Shown: positions 45,405-55,497, counted from the stretch's first letter. The stretch is DNA of 64,000 bases from Aureimonas pseudogalii (GCF_014196835.1 NZ_JACIEK010000001.1:248001-312000), one strand, 5' to 3'. Numbers and translations are program-made. Notes: a model not told the origin generated them from the sequence alone.

Positions 45405-46157
45405 TCACGCCGCGTCGTAGTCGATCCGCGCGAGGTAGAGCCCGTCCGGCGGCGCCACCGGGCCGCAGCGCTTGCGATCGCCCGATGCCAAGGCCGCCGC
45501 GAGGTCGTCGGCGCTCCAGCGCCCCTCGCCCACCAGCTTCAACGAGCCCGCGAAGGAGCGGATCTGGTTGTGCAGGAAGGATCGCGCGGAGGCGTGGATG
45601 TGGATCTCGTCGCCGGGCCCCCTGATCACGTCGAGCCGCTCCAGCGTGCGGATCGAGCTTTTCGCCTGACAGTTGACCGAGCGAAAGGCGTTGAAGTCGT
45701 GCGTGCCGAGGAGGCGCTTGGCGGCCCGATCCATCGCCTCGACGTCGAGCCCCTTCCAGACCCACCAGACATGGCCCTTCAGGACGGTGGGCGGCGGCCG
45801 GCGGTTGAGGATGCGGTAGAGATAGTGCCGCTGGCGGGCCGAGAAGCGAGCATCGAAGCTGTCGGGCACGATCTCGGCGGCGAGCACGGCGACGCCGCCT
45901 TCCTCGCGCAGATAGGCGTTGAGCGCGTCGCGCACCGTATCGGTCGGCCACGCCTTGGCGATGTCGACATGCGCCACCTGGCCGGTGGCATGGACGCCCG
46001 CGTCTGTGCGCCCTGCCCCGAAGAGGGTCACGTCGTCGCCGCAGAAGGATTTCAGCGCGGTCTCGACGGTCTCCTGCACGGAGATGCCGTTCTTCTGGCG
46101 CTGCCAGCCGACATAGGCGGCGCCGTCGTATTCGAGCGTGAGGCGGTAGCGCGGCAT
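45405..46157 (-). CDS. truA: tRNA pseudouridine(38-40) synthase
   Basis: 250 residues. The catalytic Asp lies in [40 protein letters not shown] at the N-terminus and [21 protein letters not shown] near the C-terminus complete the TruA pattern. It is third in the def-fmt-truA unit, 4 nt after fmt. Confidence 0.95.
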   Translation of the reverse strand: MPRYRLTLEYDGAAYVGWQRQKNGISVQETVETALKSFCGDDVTLFGAGRTDAGVHATGQVAHVDIAKAWPTDTVRDALNAYLREEGGVAVLAAEIVPDSFDARFSARQRHYLYRILNRRPPPTVLKGHVWWVWKGLDVEAMDRAAKRLLGTHDFNAFRSVNCQAKSSIRTLERLDVIRGPGDEIHIHASARSFLHNQIRSFAGSLKLVGEGRWSADDLAAALASGDRKRCGPVAPPDGLYLARIDYDAA

Positions 46158-46161
46158 GCGC

Positions 46162-47103
46162 TCAGCCGAGCCGCGTGCCGGCCGGCACGCTCGTGCCGCG
46201 CAGGAACTCCGCCGCCTCGGCCGGCCGGCCGCCGGCCTTCTGAACGCTCAGGAGCCGCACCGCCCCCTCGCCGGCGGCAACAAGGAGCGAGCCGTCGAGT
46301 GCGGTGCCCGGCTCGCCGTCGCCCGGCTCCGCCACCGCCCGCAGCAGCTTCAGCCGCTCGCCCGCAAGGCTCGTCCAGCCGCCGGGAAAGGGCGAGAAGG
46401 CGTTGATGCGGCGTGCGATCTCGCCCGCCGTCCGGGTCCAGTCCACCGCGGCCTCGCCCTTCTCGATCTTGCGGGCATAGGCGAGCTCGCGCCCGGTGCG
46501 CGCGGCGATCGCGTCCTGCGGCTCGAAGGCGAGCGTTCCCGCTTCCAGCTGTGCGAGCGCCTCCACCATCAGCTCGGCCGAGGCGAGCGACAGCCGGTCG
46601 TGGAGTTCGCCCGCGGTCTCGGACGGGCCGATGCCCAGTTCGCACGTCAGCGCCACCGGCCCCGTGTCGAGCCCGGCTTCCATGCGCATCACCATCATGC
46701 CGGTGACGGCGTCGCCTGCCTCGATCGCGCGCTGGATGGGCGCGGCCCCGCGCCAGCGCGGCAGCAGCGAGCCATGGCCGTTGAGCGCACCGAGGCGCGG
46801 CGCGGCCAGAATGTCGGGCGGCAGCAGGAGCCCGTAGGCGACGACCACCGCGACGTCGGCACCCAGCGCGGCGAAGGCCGCCTGCTCGGCCTCGCCCTTC
46901 AGCGAGACGGGCGTGCGCACCGGGATGCCCAGCCGCTCGGCCTCCCCCGCCACCGGCGACGGCACGGCGTTCAGCCCGCGGCGCCCGGCGGGCCGGGGAG
47001 GCTGCGAATAGACGGCGGCGATGCGATGGCCGGCCTCTGACAGCGCGCGCAGCGTCGGCACCGAGAAGTCCGGCGTTCCCATGAAGACGAGGGTCAGCGG
47101 CAT
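46162..47103 (-). CDS. fmt: methionyl-tRNA formyltransferase
   Basis: 313 residues; formylates initiator Met-tRNA. N-terminal [14 protein letters not shown], the folate/catalytic segment [20 protein letters not shown] (Asn and His of the catalytic set), [17 protein letters not shown], and a C-terminal domain. The usual N-V-H-A reads NGHG here, keeping Asn and His. It follows def by 13 nt. Confidence 0.95.
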   Translation of the reverse strand: MPLTLVFMGTPDFSVPTLRALSEAGHRIAAVYSQPPRPAGRRGLNAVPSPVAGEAERLGIPVRTPVSLKGEAEQAAFAALGADVAVVVAYGLLLPPDILAAPRLGALNGHGSLLPRWRGAAPIQRAIEAGDAVTGMMVMRMEAGLDTGPVALTCELGIGPSETAGELHDRLSLASAELMVEALAQLEAGTLAFEPQDAIAARTGRELAYARKIEKGEAAVDWTRTAGEIARRINAFSPFPGGWTSLAGERLKLLRAVAEPGDGEPGTALDGSLLVAAGEGAVRLLSVQKAGGRPAEAAEFLRGTSVPAGTRLG

Positions 47104-47116
47104 CGGATACGACCGG

Positions 47117-47635
47117 TCAGGACGCCACCCGCTTCGAGGCCTTGGTGAACTTGCGGATCACCATGTCGCGCTTCAGCTTGGAGATGTGGTCGATGAACAG
47201 GACGCCGTTCAGATGGTCGAGCTCGTGCTGCAGGCAGGTGGCGAGAAGCCCGTCGGCCTCGGTCTCGTGGGTCTCTCCGTCGAGGCCCAGATAACGTAAG
47301 GTCACGCTCGCAGGGCGCTCGACCTCGGCGTAATAGTCGGGGATCGACAGGCAACCTTCCTCGTAGACCGAGCGCTCGTCGCTCGCCCGCAGGATCTCGG
47401 GGTTGAGGAAGACCTGCGGCGCCTTGGTCTCGTCGTCTTCCTTCGAGAGGTCGATCACCAGCATGCGCAGGGGCACGCCGACCTGCACGGCGGCAAGGCC
47501 GATGCCGGGCGCGTCGTACATGGTCTCGAGCATGTCGGCGGCGAGACGCTGCACGTCGGCGTCGACCCGCTGGATGGGGGTGGAGACCTGCCGAAGAACG
47601 GGATCGGGAAGGAGAACGAGGGGCTTGACGGTCAT
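47117..47635 (-). CDS. def: peptide deformylase
   Basis: 172 residues; removes the N-formyl group. All three motifs are present: [23 protein letters not shown] (metal Cys) and [15 protein letters not shown] (HExxH). It leads def-fmt-truA, divergent from rmuC with a 100-nt gap. Confidence 0.96.
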   Translation of the reverse strand: MTVKPLVLLPDPVLRQVSTPIQRVDADVQRLAADMLETMYDAPGIGLAAVQVGVPLRMLVIDLSKEDDETKAPQVFLNPEILRASDERSVYEEGCLSIPDYYAEVERPASVTLRYLGLDGETHETEADGLLATCLQHELDHLNGVLFIDHISKLKRDMVIRKFTKASKRVAS

Positions 47636-47684
47636 GGGCTCCCCCTAGATCGAAGGCCGCAAAGGGTCAATCCGGGTGACGAAT

Positions 47685-47699
47685 GTTCTTGCTTTGATC
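47685..47699. promoter_or_regulatory. degenerate LexA-type box upstream of rmuC
   Basis: GTTCTTGCTTTGATC fits GTTC-N7-GTTC with one mismatch (GATC in the second half). It lies 36 nt upstream of the rmuC start. It is weaker than the exact box at 21929-21943. Confidence 0.3.
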
Positions 47700-47735
47700 T
47701 GGTCTCGCCCTTGCGAATCCGCTAGGGTCGCGGGC

Positions 47736-48899
47736 ATGGATTTCGCCGCGCTCGCCCCCGTTCTCGACCATGTGCTCTTCGTCGTCTTCGGACACGGGGT
47801 CACGTTAGGCGAGATCGCGTTCGCGCTGGCGGTGCTGTGGGGGCTGCTGCGCCTCGCGCGGTCGCTGCGGCACGCCGGCGACGACGAGCCGTCGGGTGAG
47901 GAGGAAGCGCGAAGCGAGGCGATCCTGCGCTCGCAGGCCGAACTCGCGGGACGCCTGCAGAGCATGGGCGAAATGCTCGGCGCCAGGCAGGCCGAGCTTG
48001 CCCGCAGCGTCGGCGAGCGTCTCGACGGCATGGGCGTCCGCGTCGGGCGGTCCCTGTCGGAAACGCAGGTCCAGACCGGCGAGACCCTGTCGCGCCTCGC
48101 CGAGCGCCTCGCCGTCATCGACCGGGCGCAGGGCCAGATCCGCGATCTCGCGGGCGAGGTCGTACGCCTGCAGGACATTCTCTCCAACAAGCAGGCGCGC
48201 GGCGCCTTCGGCCAGGGGCGGATGGAGGCGATCGTCATGGACGCCCTGCCCCGTGGCGCCTACTCCTTTCAGGCGACGCTCTCCAACGGCAAGCGGCCGG
48301 ATTGCGTCATTCCCATGCCGAACGGCGCGCCCTCGCTGGTGATCGACGCGAAGTTTCCGCTGGAGGCCTGGACGGCGTTTCGCGAGGCGGCGTCGGACGA
48401 GGCGCGCAGCTTCGCGGCCGGGCGTATGCGGCGCGACATGGAGGTGCACATCCGCGCGATCGCCGAGAAATATCTCCTGCCCGGCGAGACGCAGGACACC
48501 GCCTTTCTCTTCGTGCCCTCCGAGTCCGTCTTCGCCGAGCTGAACGAGCATTTCGAGGACGTGATCCGCCGTGCCCACCGCGCCCGCGTCGTGATCGTTT
48601 CGCCGTCGCTCCTCATGCTGTCGATCGAGGTCGTGCGCGCCCTCTTGAAGGACCAGCGCATGCGGCAGGAAGCCGGACGGATCCAGAAGGAGGTCGCGCT
48701 GCTGGCCGAGGACTTGCAGCGGCTCGACCAGCGGATGGCGTCGCTGAAGACGCATTTCGGCCAGACCGGACGCGACATCGATCAGATCCTCGTCTCCACC
48801 GAGAAGCTGATCCGGCGCGGCGAGCGGATCGCACGGGTGGAGGTGGAAGCCGACGAAGCCGACGCTTCACCGGGCGGCATGACCACGCGACTGGGATGA
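47736..48899 (+). CDS. rmuC: DNA recombination protein RmuC
   Basis: 387 residues. N-terminal membrane helix (VTLGEIAFALAVLWGLLRLARSL), a coiled coil (about 60-140), then the nuclease-like core GQGRMEAIVMDALPRGAYSFQATLSNGKRPDCVI and LVIDAKFPLEAW, the PD-(D/E)xK site. RmuC limits inversions at inverted repeats. The ATG follows a weak ribosome site. Confidence 0.93.
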   Translation: MDFAALAPVLDHVLFVVFGHGVTLGEIAFALAVLWGLLRLARSLRHAGDDEPSGEEEARSEAILRSQAELAGRLQSMGEMLGARQAELARSVGERLDGMGVRVGRSLSETQVQTGETLSRLAERLAVIDRAQGQIRDLAGEVVRLQDILSNKQARGAFGQGRMEAIVMDALPRGAYSFQATLSNGKRPDCVIPMPNGAPSLVIDAKFPLEAWTAFREAASDEARSFAAGRMRRDMEVHIRAIAEKYLLPGETQDTAFLFVPSESVFAELNEHFEDVIRRAHRARVVIVSPSLLMLSIEVVRALLKDQRMRQEAGRIQKEVALLAEDLQRLDQRMASLKTHFGQTGRDIDQILVSTEKLIRRGERIARVEVEADEADASPGGMTTRLG

Positions 48900-49046
48900 T
48901 TCGATAAGATGCAGCAAGTTTTCCACAGCCGACCGCAACCATGCTAAAAGAGACCCGCGTCAAAGCTTGACAAATCCTTAAGACGCCGGGATCGAAACCG
49001 GCGCCGCCGCATTGTTCGAAAGACGAACGGATATCGGGGGCTTTCA

Positions 49047-50537
49047 ATGCGCAGCGTGGCGACGGCAGTTCTGGCAGGATTGATGCTGTGCGCCTCCCCG
49101 GCCGTATTGCCGACCGCCGCGCAGGCGGTGACGACCGATCTGGCCACCGCGTACAACGATAACACGGACGCGGGTTTTCGCGTCGGGTTGCAGACGCGCC
49201 TCGCCTGGACGGGCGACTATTCCGGCAAGTTCGACGGACGCATCGGCGCACAGACGCTGCGGGCCATCCGCGATTTCCAGGCGCGCTTCGGCTTCAAGGC
49301 CGACGGCGTCATGGACGAGGCGTTCCTGAAGGCCGTCATCGCTCGCTCGGACATTGCGCGCGATGCGGTCGGCTATAAGTTGACGAACGACCAGACCACC
49401 GGGGCTCGCCTCGGTCTGCCGCTTTCGCTGGTCGCGAGCGCGGGCGACACGGAAGTCGGGCATATGTGGCGGTCCGCGGATGGAAAGGTCGAGGTCGAGA
49501 CGGTTCGCTTTGCGGAAGACAGCTACTCGCTGGCCGGCGTCTACGAGGTTCTCTCGACACCCGGACCGTCCAAGACCATTATCTCACAGCAATTGACCGA
49601 AACCGGTTTCGACATTCGCGGCGTCGATGCGGGCCGCGAGTTCGTCATCCGCTTCGCGGGCAAGGACAAGGACCTGCGCGGCTTCTCGGTCGCATGGAAC
49701 GACGACGTCGCCGGGCTGGTCGCACCCTACGTCTCCGTCGCGCTCAACAGCTTCGATCCCTTCGCCGGGCGTCCACGTGAGACCGATATCGGGCCGGTCG
49801 CCAAGCTGTTCGAGAGCGGACGCGCCGAAGGCGTGGCATTCGGCGACCATGGCACGGCGGCGCTCGGCAATGGCGCGGACGCCACGTCGCTGACGCCCCC
49901 GGCCGCGCCCGGCTTCGACTCGTCGGGCACCGGGTTCGTGGTGTCGAAGGGTGGCTGGCTGCTGACGAACGCCCATGTCGCGAAGTCCTGCAAGACCGTG
50001 CTCGTCGGCGATCTCGGCGCGGCGTCGGAGGTCGTGGTCGACGAGGATCACGATCTCGCGCTCATCAAGATCGACGCTGCGCTCGGCAGGCCCCTGTCCA
50101 TCGTCGCCGGCAAGCCGCGCCTCGGTGAAGACGTGCTGGCGCTTGGCTTCCCGCTTCGCTCGATCCTCGCCGACAGCCTCAACGTGACGCGCGGCAATGT
50201 CTCGTCGCTGATGGGCCTGCGCAACGACGCGAACTATCTGCAGATTTCCGCCGCCGTGCAGCCCGGCAATTCCGGTGGTCCGCTGGTCGATCTCGCCGGT
50301 CGCGTCGTCGGTGTCGTCACCGCCAAGCTCAACGCGGTGGCCGTCGCCGATCTGACCGGCGATATCCCCCAGTCGATCAACTTCGCCATCCGGCCTGACG
50401 CCGCGGCGAAGTTCCTGACCGATCACGGGATCGACTTCCAGAAGGCGGACGCCTCCGCACCGCTTTCCAGCGTTCCGGATGCCACGGCCTCGGTGCAGGA
50501 GTCGATCTACCCGATCCTCTGCCTCGGACAGAACTGA
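49047..50537 (+). CDS. secreted trypsin-like serine protease with peptidoglycan-binding domain
   Basis: 496 residues. Signal peptide (SVATAVLAGLMLCASPAVLPTAAQA), a peptidoglycan-binding repeat (about 35-90, LQTRLAWTGDYSGKFDGRIGAQTLRAIRDFQARFG), an unassigned middle region, and a C-terminal protease whose triad is His in LLTNAHVAKSC, Asp in DEDHDLALIKID and Ser in QPGNSGGPLVD. No PDZ domain is seen. The upstream 147-nt gap holds TTGACA at 48967-48972 without a clear -10. A wall-anchored periplasmic protease is likely. Confidence 0.85.
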   Translation: MRSVATAVLAGLMLCASPAVLPTAAQAVTTDLATAYNDNTDAGFRVGLQTRLAWTGDYSGKFDGRIGAQTLRAIRDFQARFGFKADGVMDEAFLKAVIARSDIARDAVGYKLTNDQTTGARLGLPLSLVASAGDTEVGHMWRSADGKVEVETVRFAEDSYSLAGVYEVLSTPGPSKTIISQQLTETGFDIRGVDAGREFVIRFAGKDKDLRGFSVAWNDDVAGLVAPYVSVALNSFDPFAGRPRETDIGPVAKLFESGRAEGVAFGDHGTAALGNGADATSLTPPAAPGFDSSGTGFVVSKGGWLLTNAHVAKSCKTVLVGDLGAASEVVVDEDHDLALIKIDAALGRPLSIVAGKPRLGEDVLALGFPLRSILADSLNVTRGNVSSLMGLRNDANYLQISAAVQPGNSGGPLVDLAGRVVGVVTAKLNAVAVADLTGDIPQSINFAIRPDAAAKFLTDHGIDFQKADASAPLSSVPDATASVQESIYPILCLGQN

Positions 50538-50561
50538 GACTTGCAAGACGGTTGAGTGAAA

Positions 50562-50592
50562 AAGGGGTGGCCCGTCGTGCAGGCCACCCCTT
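50562..50592. terminator. strong bidirectional intrinsic terminator
   Basis: AAGGGGTGGCC (50562-50572) and GGCCACCCCTT (50582-50592) pair perfectly over 11 bp with a 9-nt loop. The A-run at 50557-50561 gives a T-run for leftward transcripts. It serves the leftward PRC-barrel gene and the rightward protease gene. Confidence 0.85.
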
Positions 50593-50620
50593 CTGTACGT
50601 CTGGTTCGGACTGCTCGCGC

Positions 50621-50986
50621 TTAACGGCGGACAACGGCCTCGAAGAGCGGGGTTACCGTCACCCTGTCGCCATCGGCGCTCGCGCCGGTCAATGGCACTT
50701 CGAGGCGCCGCCCCTTACGCTCCATTACGAGAATGCCGCCGTCGCTCGTATCCGAGCTGCGCTGAACGGCGACGAGCCGGCCGATCTCGCGTTCGTCCGA
50801 ACTGACGACGGTCTTGCCGATCCAGCCTTGCGTCTCGTCGTTACCGACGCCGGAATCGAGGCTTTCGCTCTCTTCCGTGATGGAGGGCACCGCCGGCTGG
50901 ACGGCTGTCTGGGCCCGTAGGGGACCACCGGTGGCGGCGAGCAAGGCGAAGCTCAAGGCCGCGATGTGAAGACGTTGCGATGTCAT
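50621..50986 (-). CDS. exported PRC-barrel-like protein
   Basis: 121 residues with a signal peptide (LHIAALSFALLAATGGPLRAQ) and a C-terminal domain GWIGKTVVSSDEREIGRLVAVQRSSDTSDGGILVMERKGRRLEVPL, which has the shape of a PRC-barrel. Function unknown; PRC-barrels often bind small ligands or proteins at the envelope. Confidence 0.65.
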   Translation of the reverse strand: MTSQRLHIAALSFALLAATGGPLRAQTAVQPAVPSITEESESLDSGVGNDETQGWIGKTVVSSDEREIGRLVAVQRSSDTSDGGILVMERKGRRLEVPLTGASADGDRVTVTPLFEAVVRR

Positions 50987-51136
50987 GGTCCGTGGACTCC
51001 CGGTTCACGAGATCGGTTCGTCGTGTCCAGCGGATGACGCCGTCGCCGACCACCCCGTTCCGCTGTCACGGAAGTTTCGCAGAGCTGCGCTCGCGCGAGC
51101 GCTGCGTCGCCGCCGCGCCTCGACCGGCGAGCGCGC

Positions 51137-51154
51137 ATGTCATCGCGCTGTGAC
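51137..51154. promoter_or_regulatory. candidate Pho box upstream of phoX
   Basis: ATGTCAT-CGCG-CTGTGAC resembles the PhoB direct repeat CTGTCAT-N4-CTGTCAT (6 of 7 and 5 of 7 matches, correct 11-bp period). It lies 55 nt upstream of the PhoX start. Confidence 0.5.
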
Positions 51155-51209
51155 AAAGCTCTCGTATGCGGGGTTTGGAACCCTTCCAGATCCGCAGAGA
51201 GCGTCCCCG

Positions 51210-53234
51210 ATGACCGAACTCGTCACCGCCCGCCACGTCTTCCCCACCAGCCGTCTCGAAGACGGCGAGGGAGAGGGCCTCAATCCGACCGCGAACCGGA
51301 CGATGGGCGAGATCGTGGCGGCGCGCTTCTCGCGGCGCGACTTCCTGCGCGGCTCGCTGGCCGCCACCGCCATCGCCGCGACGGTGAGCCCGCTGGCGCT
51401 TCTCTCGGCCGACGAGGCGAAGGCCGAGACGAGCGCGTCGCGCTTCGACTTCCGCGAGGTCGAGGCCGGCATCGACGAGCGCCATCACGTGGCGGAGGGC
51501 TACGACGCCGACGTGCTCTTGCGCTGGGGCGACCCGCTCTTCCCGGACAGCCCGGCCTTCGACCCGACGAAGCAGACGCCGGAAGCGCAGGCCCGCCAGT
51601 TCGGCTACAACAACGACTATGTCGGCTTCATTCCGCTCGACGGCTCGTCGGAGCACGGGCTGCTCGTGGTCAACCACGAGTACACGAACGAGCATCTGAT
51701 GTTCCCGGGCATCGTCCAAGTGGTCGAGAAGGCCGACGAGAAGAACCCCGGCAAGACCCTGACGGAGCTGAAGATCGCCGATGCCGACCAAACGCGGGTC
51801 GACATCGAGATGGCCGCCCATGGCGGCACGATCGTCGAGATCCGCAAGGTCGCCGGCAAGTGGCAGGTGGTGCGCGACGGCGCCCTGAACCGGCGCATCA
51901 CGTCCACGACCGAGATGGAGCTGACCGGCTCCGCCGCCGGCGACGCGCGCCTCCAGACCACGGCGGATGCAAGCGGACGCAAGGTCTTCGGCACGATCAA
52001 CAATTGCGCCGGCGGCGTGACGCCCTGGGGCACCTACATCATGGCCGAGGAGAACATCCACGGCTACTTCACCGGCAAGCTGCCGGAGGGCCATCGCGAG
52101 GCCGCCAACTACAAGCGGCTGGGCCTGCCCGAGGGCACCTATGCCTGGGGCCAGTTCCACGATCGTTTCGACGTGTCGAAGGAGCCGAACGAGGCCAATC
52201 GCTTCGGCTGGGTGGTCGAGGTCGACGTGATGGACCCGAACGCGGTGCCGAAGAAGCGCACCGCGCTCGGCCGCTTCAAGCACGAGGGCGCCGACAACAT
52301 CGTCGCCAAGGACGGCCGCGTCGTCTTCTATCTCGGCGACGACGAGCGCTTCGACTACGTCTACAAGTTCGTCACTGCCGGCCGCTACGACCCTGCGAAC
52401 CGCGCCGCCAACATGAACCTTCTCGACGAAGGCACGCTCCATGTCGCGAAGTTCGAGGAGGACGGCACGATGGAATGGCTGCCGCTCGTCTTCGGCGAAG
52501 GCAAGCTCACCGCGGAGAACGGCTTCGCGAGCCAGGCCGACGTCCTGATCGAGACGCGCCGCGCTGCCGACCTCCTCGGCGCGACGCCGATGGACCGGCC
52601 CGAGGATATCGGACCGAACGCCGAGAACGGCCGCGTCTACGTGATGCTGACCAACAATTCCAAGCGCAAGGACGACAAGGTGGACGCGGCCAACCCGCGC
52701 GCCAACAACGCCTTCGGCCACATCATCGAGATCGCCGAGGACGGCGACGACTTCGCGGCAACAAAGGGCCGCTGGGAGATCCTCCTCAAGTGCGGCGACC
52801 CCTCGGTGGCTGCCGTCGGCGCGACCTTCTCGACCGAGACCACCAAGAACGGCTGGTTCGGCATGCCCGACAATTGCGCCGTCGACACCGCCGGCCGCCT
52901 GTGGGTCTCCACCGACGGCAACTCGCCGAAGGCGACGGGGCGCACCGACGGGCTCTTCGCCGTGGATACCGAGGGCGCGGCGCGCGGAACCTCGAAGCTC
53001 TTCTTCCGCGTGCCGGTGGGCGCCGAGATGTGCGGCCCCCTCCTCCTGCCGGACATGCAGACGGCCTTCGTCGCCGTGCAGCATCCCGGCGATGGCGGCG
53101 AGGACTGGGAGGGGTTCGGCCGCCTTTCCTACTACGAGGATCTCTCCACCCGCTGGCCCGACTTCCAGCCGGACATGCCGGTGCGGCCCTCGGTCGTCGT
53201 GATCACCAAGCAGGGCGGCGGTCAGATCGCCTGA
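51210..53234 (+). CDS. phoX: PhoX-family alkaline phosphatase
   Basis: 674 residues. Twin-arginine leader SRRDFLRGSLAATAIAATVSPLALL and then the PhoX domain: GYNNDYVGFIPLDG, LLVVNHEYTNEHLMFPG, NNCAGGVTPWGTYIMAEENIHGYF, FKHEGADNIVAKDGRVVFYLGDDERFDYVYKFV, and NCAVDTAGRLWVSTDG. PhoX is a calcium/iron-dependent periplasmic phosphomonoesterase. It follows a candidate Pho box, so phosphate-starvation control is probable. Confidence 0.92.
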   Translation: MTELVTARHVFPTSRLEDGEGEGLNPTANRTMGEIVAARFSRRDFLRGSLAATAIAATVSPLALLSADEAKAETSASRFDFREVEAGIDERHHVAEGYDADVLLRWGDPLFPDSPAFDPTKQTPEAQARQFGYNNDYVGFIPLDGSSEHGLLVVNHEYTNEHLMFPGIVQVVEKADEKNPGKTLTELKIADADQTRVDIEMAAHGGTIVEIRKVAGKWQVVRDGALNRRITSTTEMELTGSAAGDARLQTTADASGRKVFGTINNCAGGVTPWGTYIMAEENIHGYFTGKLPEGHREAANYKRLGLPEGTYAWGQFHDRFDVSKEPNEANRFGWVVEVDVMDPNAVPKKRTALGRFKHEGADNIVAKDGRVVFYLGDDERFDYVYKFVTAGRYDPANRAANMNLLDEGTLHVAKFEEDGTMEWLPLVFGEGKLTAENGFASQADVLIETRRAADLLGATPMDRPEDIGPNAENGRVYVMLTNNSKRKDDKVDAANPRANNAFGHIIEIAEDGDDFAATKGRWEILLKCGDPSVAAVGATFSTETTKNGWFGMPDNCAVDTAGRLWVSTDGNSPKATGRTDGLFAVDTEGAARGTSKLFFRVPVGAEMCGPLLLPDMQTAFVAVQHPGDGGEDWEGFGRLSYYEDLSTRWPDFQPDMPVRPSVVVITKQGGGQIA

Positions 53235-53292
53235 TCCTGCCCGACCGACGAAAGGCGGCGCCGGGATTTCCCTTCCGGCGCCGCATCGCGTT

Positions 53293-54198
53293 TCACTCCG
53301 CCCATTTGGCATCGCCAGTGAAGGCGATGGTCAGCCAGCGGTCGCGCCCCTCGCCGCCGATCGCGGCGCCGACCTCCTCGCGGACCGCGTCGAGCACGGC
53401 CACGGAGCCGATGGCGAAATCGGGCGGCAGGATGAAGTGGACCTCGACGAGGCGGGAGCGGCCGGCCTTGGCGACATAGGTGCGCGCGTCGCGAAAGCCG
53501 TGTCGGCGGACGGCCGCCGCGGCGACGCCCGCGACATGCCGGTCGAGCTCGGCCGGCGCCACGAGGAAGACGTCCTGCAGGGCGGCCGCCACGGTGCGCA
53601 GCGGTACGGGAATGAGGCAGAGCGTCAGCACGGCGAGAATCGTCGGATCGACATAGGGCATGGCCCAGGCGTAGCGCGTGCCCTCCAGCAGCGAGGCCAC
53701 CACGAAGGCGACGAGCAGCGCAGCGGTGATGGCGCCGGACATGGTCCAGCCCTTGATGTCGAGCGCCACGAACTGCGAGCCGATCGTGCGGTTGGCGCGC
53801 CGCCCGGTGGTGATCATCACCGCGCAGATCGCCAGCACGAGAACCGCGTAGACGATCGCCCAGTCGAACACGAGCTCGCGCCCACCGGCGAGGATCGTCG
53901 CGACGGCGTTGACGAAGGCGTAGAAGGAGAGGAGCGTCAGCAGTGCGCCGTTGAAGGCGAGCACCATCGGCTCGAAATGCCAGAAGCCCATCTGGAAGCG
54001 CCGGCTCGTGTCGCGGGCGATGAGCCGCGCGACGAGGAGCGCCAGCCCCGTCATCGCGGCATCCACCGCCGAGAAGACACCGTCGAAGACGATCGACAGC
54101 GAACCCGACAGGATGCCGAAGGCGACGCCGGACGCCCCGACCAGGACGGTCATGGCGATGGAGCGCTTGAGGACGGTTTCTTCGGCTGAGGTCGTCAT
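53293..54198 (-). CDS. cation diffusion facilitator (CDF) family transporter
   Basis: 301 residues with six membrane helices. CDF features: FDGVFSAVDAAMTGLALLVARL, FQMGFWHFEPMVLAFNGALLTLLSFYAF, and SQFVALDIKGWTMSGAIT, followed by a C-terminal cytoplasmic domain. The metal (Zn, Fe, Mn or Co) is not readable. The convergent phoX gene ends 58 nt away. Confidence 0.87.
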   Translation of the reverse strand: MTTSAEETVLKRSIAMTVLVGASGVAFGILSGSLSIVFDGVFSAVDAAMTGLALLVARLIARDTSRRFQMGFWHFEPMVLAFNGALLTLLSFYAFVNAVATILAGGRELVFDWAIVYAVLVLAICAVMITTGRRANRTIGSQFVALDIKGWTMSGAITAALLVAFVVASLLEGTRYAWAMPYVDPTILAVLTLCLIPVPLRTVAAALQDVFLVAPAELDRHVAGVAAAAVRRHGFRDARTYVAKAGRSRLVEVHFILPPDFAIGSVAVLDAVREEVGAAIGGEGRDRWLTIAFTGDAKWAE

Positions 54199-54255
54199 GC
54201 CTGCCGATGTGGAGGCGTCGCCCCGTACGGCAAGGCAGTGCGCCTTCCCCGGTGA

Positions 54256-55497
54256 CTACTTCAACCGAACTGCGAGCTCGCGGGTCGGCCAGCAGTCGGC
54301 GTTGAGGCCCGCCTTCTCCTCGTAGGCGCCGATCGAGCGGCGGGTCTTGAAGCCCGCGAGCCCGTCGGTGCCGCCGACGTCGTATCCCCCCGCCTGCAGC
54401 CGCTCCTGCAGGCGCGAGACGTCGCCGCGCGTCAGGCCCTTCACCGGCTGCCACGATCCCGCGAAGGGTCCGGCGCCGGCGATGCGGTCGGCGACATGGC
54501 CGATGAAGAGGGCGTAGAGGTCGGAATTGTTGTAGGTCTTGACCACGTAGAAGTTCGGCGTCGCGATGAAGCCGGGGCCGAAGCGGCCGGCCGGCATCAG
54601 GAGATGGCCTGTGGCCTTCGTCTCGGCGGCGGGAAACGCCTTGCCGGAAACGCGCGTCACGCCGGCGCGCACGAAATCGGCGATCGGCCGCCCCATGTCC
54701 GGCCCCTCCAGCGTGCAGGAGACCCCGGCGGGAATCGCCGCCTCGAAGCCCCAGCCGCGGCCCGCCACCCAGCCGGAGAGCTGGAGATAGTGCGCGATCG
54801 AGGCGAGCGTGTCCGGCACCGAATTCCAGATGTCGCGGACCCCGTCTCCGTCTCCGTCCACCGCCAGCTCGCGGAATTTCGAGGGCATGAACTGCGGCTG
54901 GCCGAGGGCGCCGGCCCAGGACGACTTCATCTGCGCCACCGTGAGGTCGCCGTCCTCGACGATCTTCAGCGCGGCCAGCAGCTCGCCTCGGAACATTTCC
55001 TTGCGGCGCGAGAGATAGGCCTTGGTGCCCAGCACCTCGAAGGCGTCGTAGGGGATCTTCGCCGCGCCATAGCCGGATTCGCGCCCCCAGATCGCCAGCA
55101 CGATCTCGCCGGGCACGCCGGTGCGCGCTTCGATCCGCTTCAACACCGGGCCGTAGGTCTTCAGGAGCACGCGCCCCTTGGCGGCGACGCCCGCGACCTT
55201 GGCCTCGTCGAAATAAGCCGACGGGCTCTGGAACTCGGCCTGCCGGTTAATCTCCTCGACCTTCTTCGGCTGGCCGGGCAGTTGCAGGTCGGGCAGCTTG
55301 AGGTTGGGCTTCACGCGGCCGAGCGCGGCGTCGAACGTTTGGCGCGACACGCCCTCGGCCTTGGCTTGCGGCCAGATCTCGTCGTTCAGGAAGCGCCGGA
55401 AGCCGGCCTCGACGCCGCTCGTTTCGGCCCGTGCCGGAGCGGCCACGCCGCCGGCGAGCGTGGTCAGCGCGAGAAGGGCGAGGGTGATGCGTCTCAT
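54256..55497 (-). CDS. lytic murein transglycosylase (MltB/SltB-like) with peptidoglycan-binding domain
   Basis: 413 residues with signal peptide (ITLALLALTTLAGGVAAPARA). The MltB core has IWGRESGYGAAKI with the catalytic Glu, ALGQPQFMPSKFRELAVDGDGDGVRDIWNSVPDTLASIAHYL, and a C-terminal peptidoglycan-binding repeat (SRLQERLQAGGYDVGGTDGLAGFKTRRSIGAYE). Start ATG 55497 has GGAG 8 nt upstream; 55515 is possible. It is the second transglycosylase in the window. Confidence 0.92.
   Translation of the reverse strand: MRRITLALLALTTLAGGVAAPARAETSGVEAGFRRFLNDEIWPQAKAEGVSRQTFDAALGRVKPNLKLPDLQLPGQPKKVEEINRQAEFQSPSAYFDEAKVAGVAAKGRVLLKTYGPVLKRIEARTGVPGEIVLAIWGRESGYGAAKIPYDAFEVLGTKAYLSRRKEMFRGELLAALKIVEDGDLTVAQMKSSWAGALGQPQFMPSKFRELAVDGDGDGVRDIWNSVPDTLASIAHYLQLSGWVAGRGWGFEAAIPAGVSCTLEGPDMGRPIADFVRAGVTRVSGKAFPAAETKATGHLLMPAGRFGPGFIATPNFYVVKTYNNSDLYALFIGHVADRIAGAGPFAGSWQPVKGLTRGDVSRLQERLQAGGYDVGGTDGLAGFKTRRSIGAYEEKAGLNADCWPTRELAVRLK

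Noticed and set aside
48967-48972. TTGACA as promoter -35 upstream of the secreted protease
   Set aside because: No -10 element at the right distance, so I left it as a note only.
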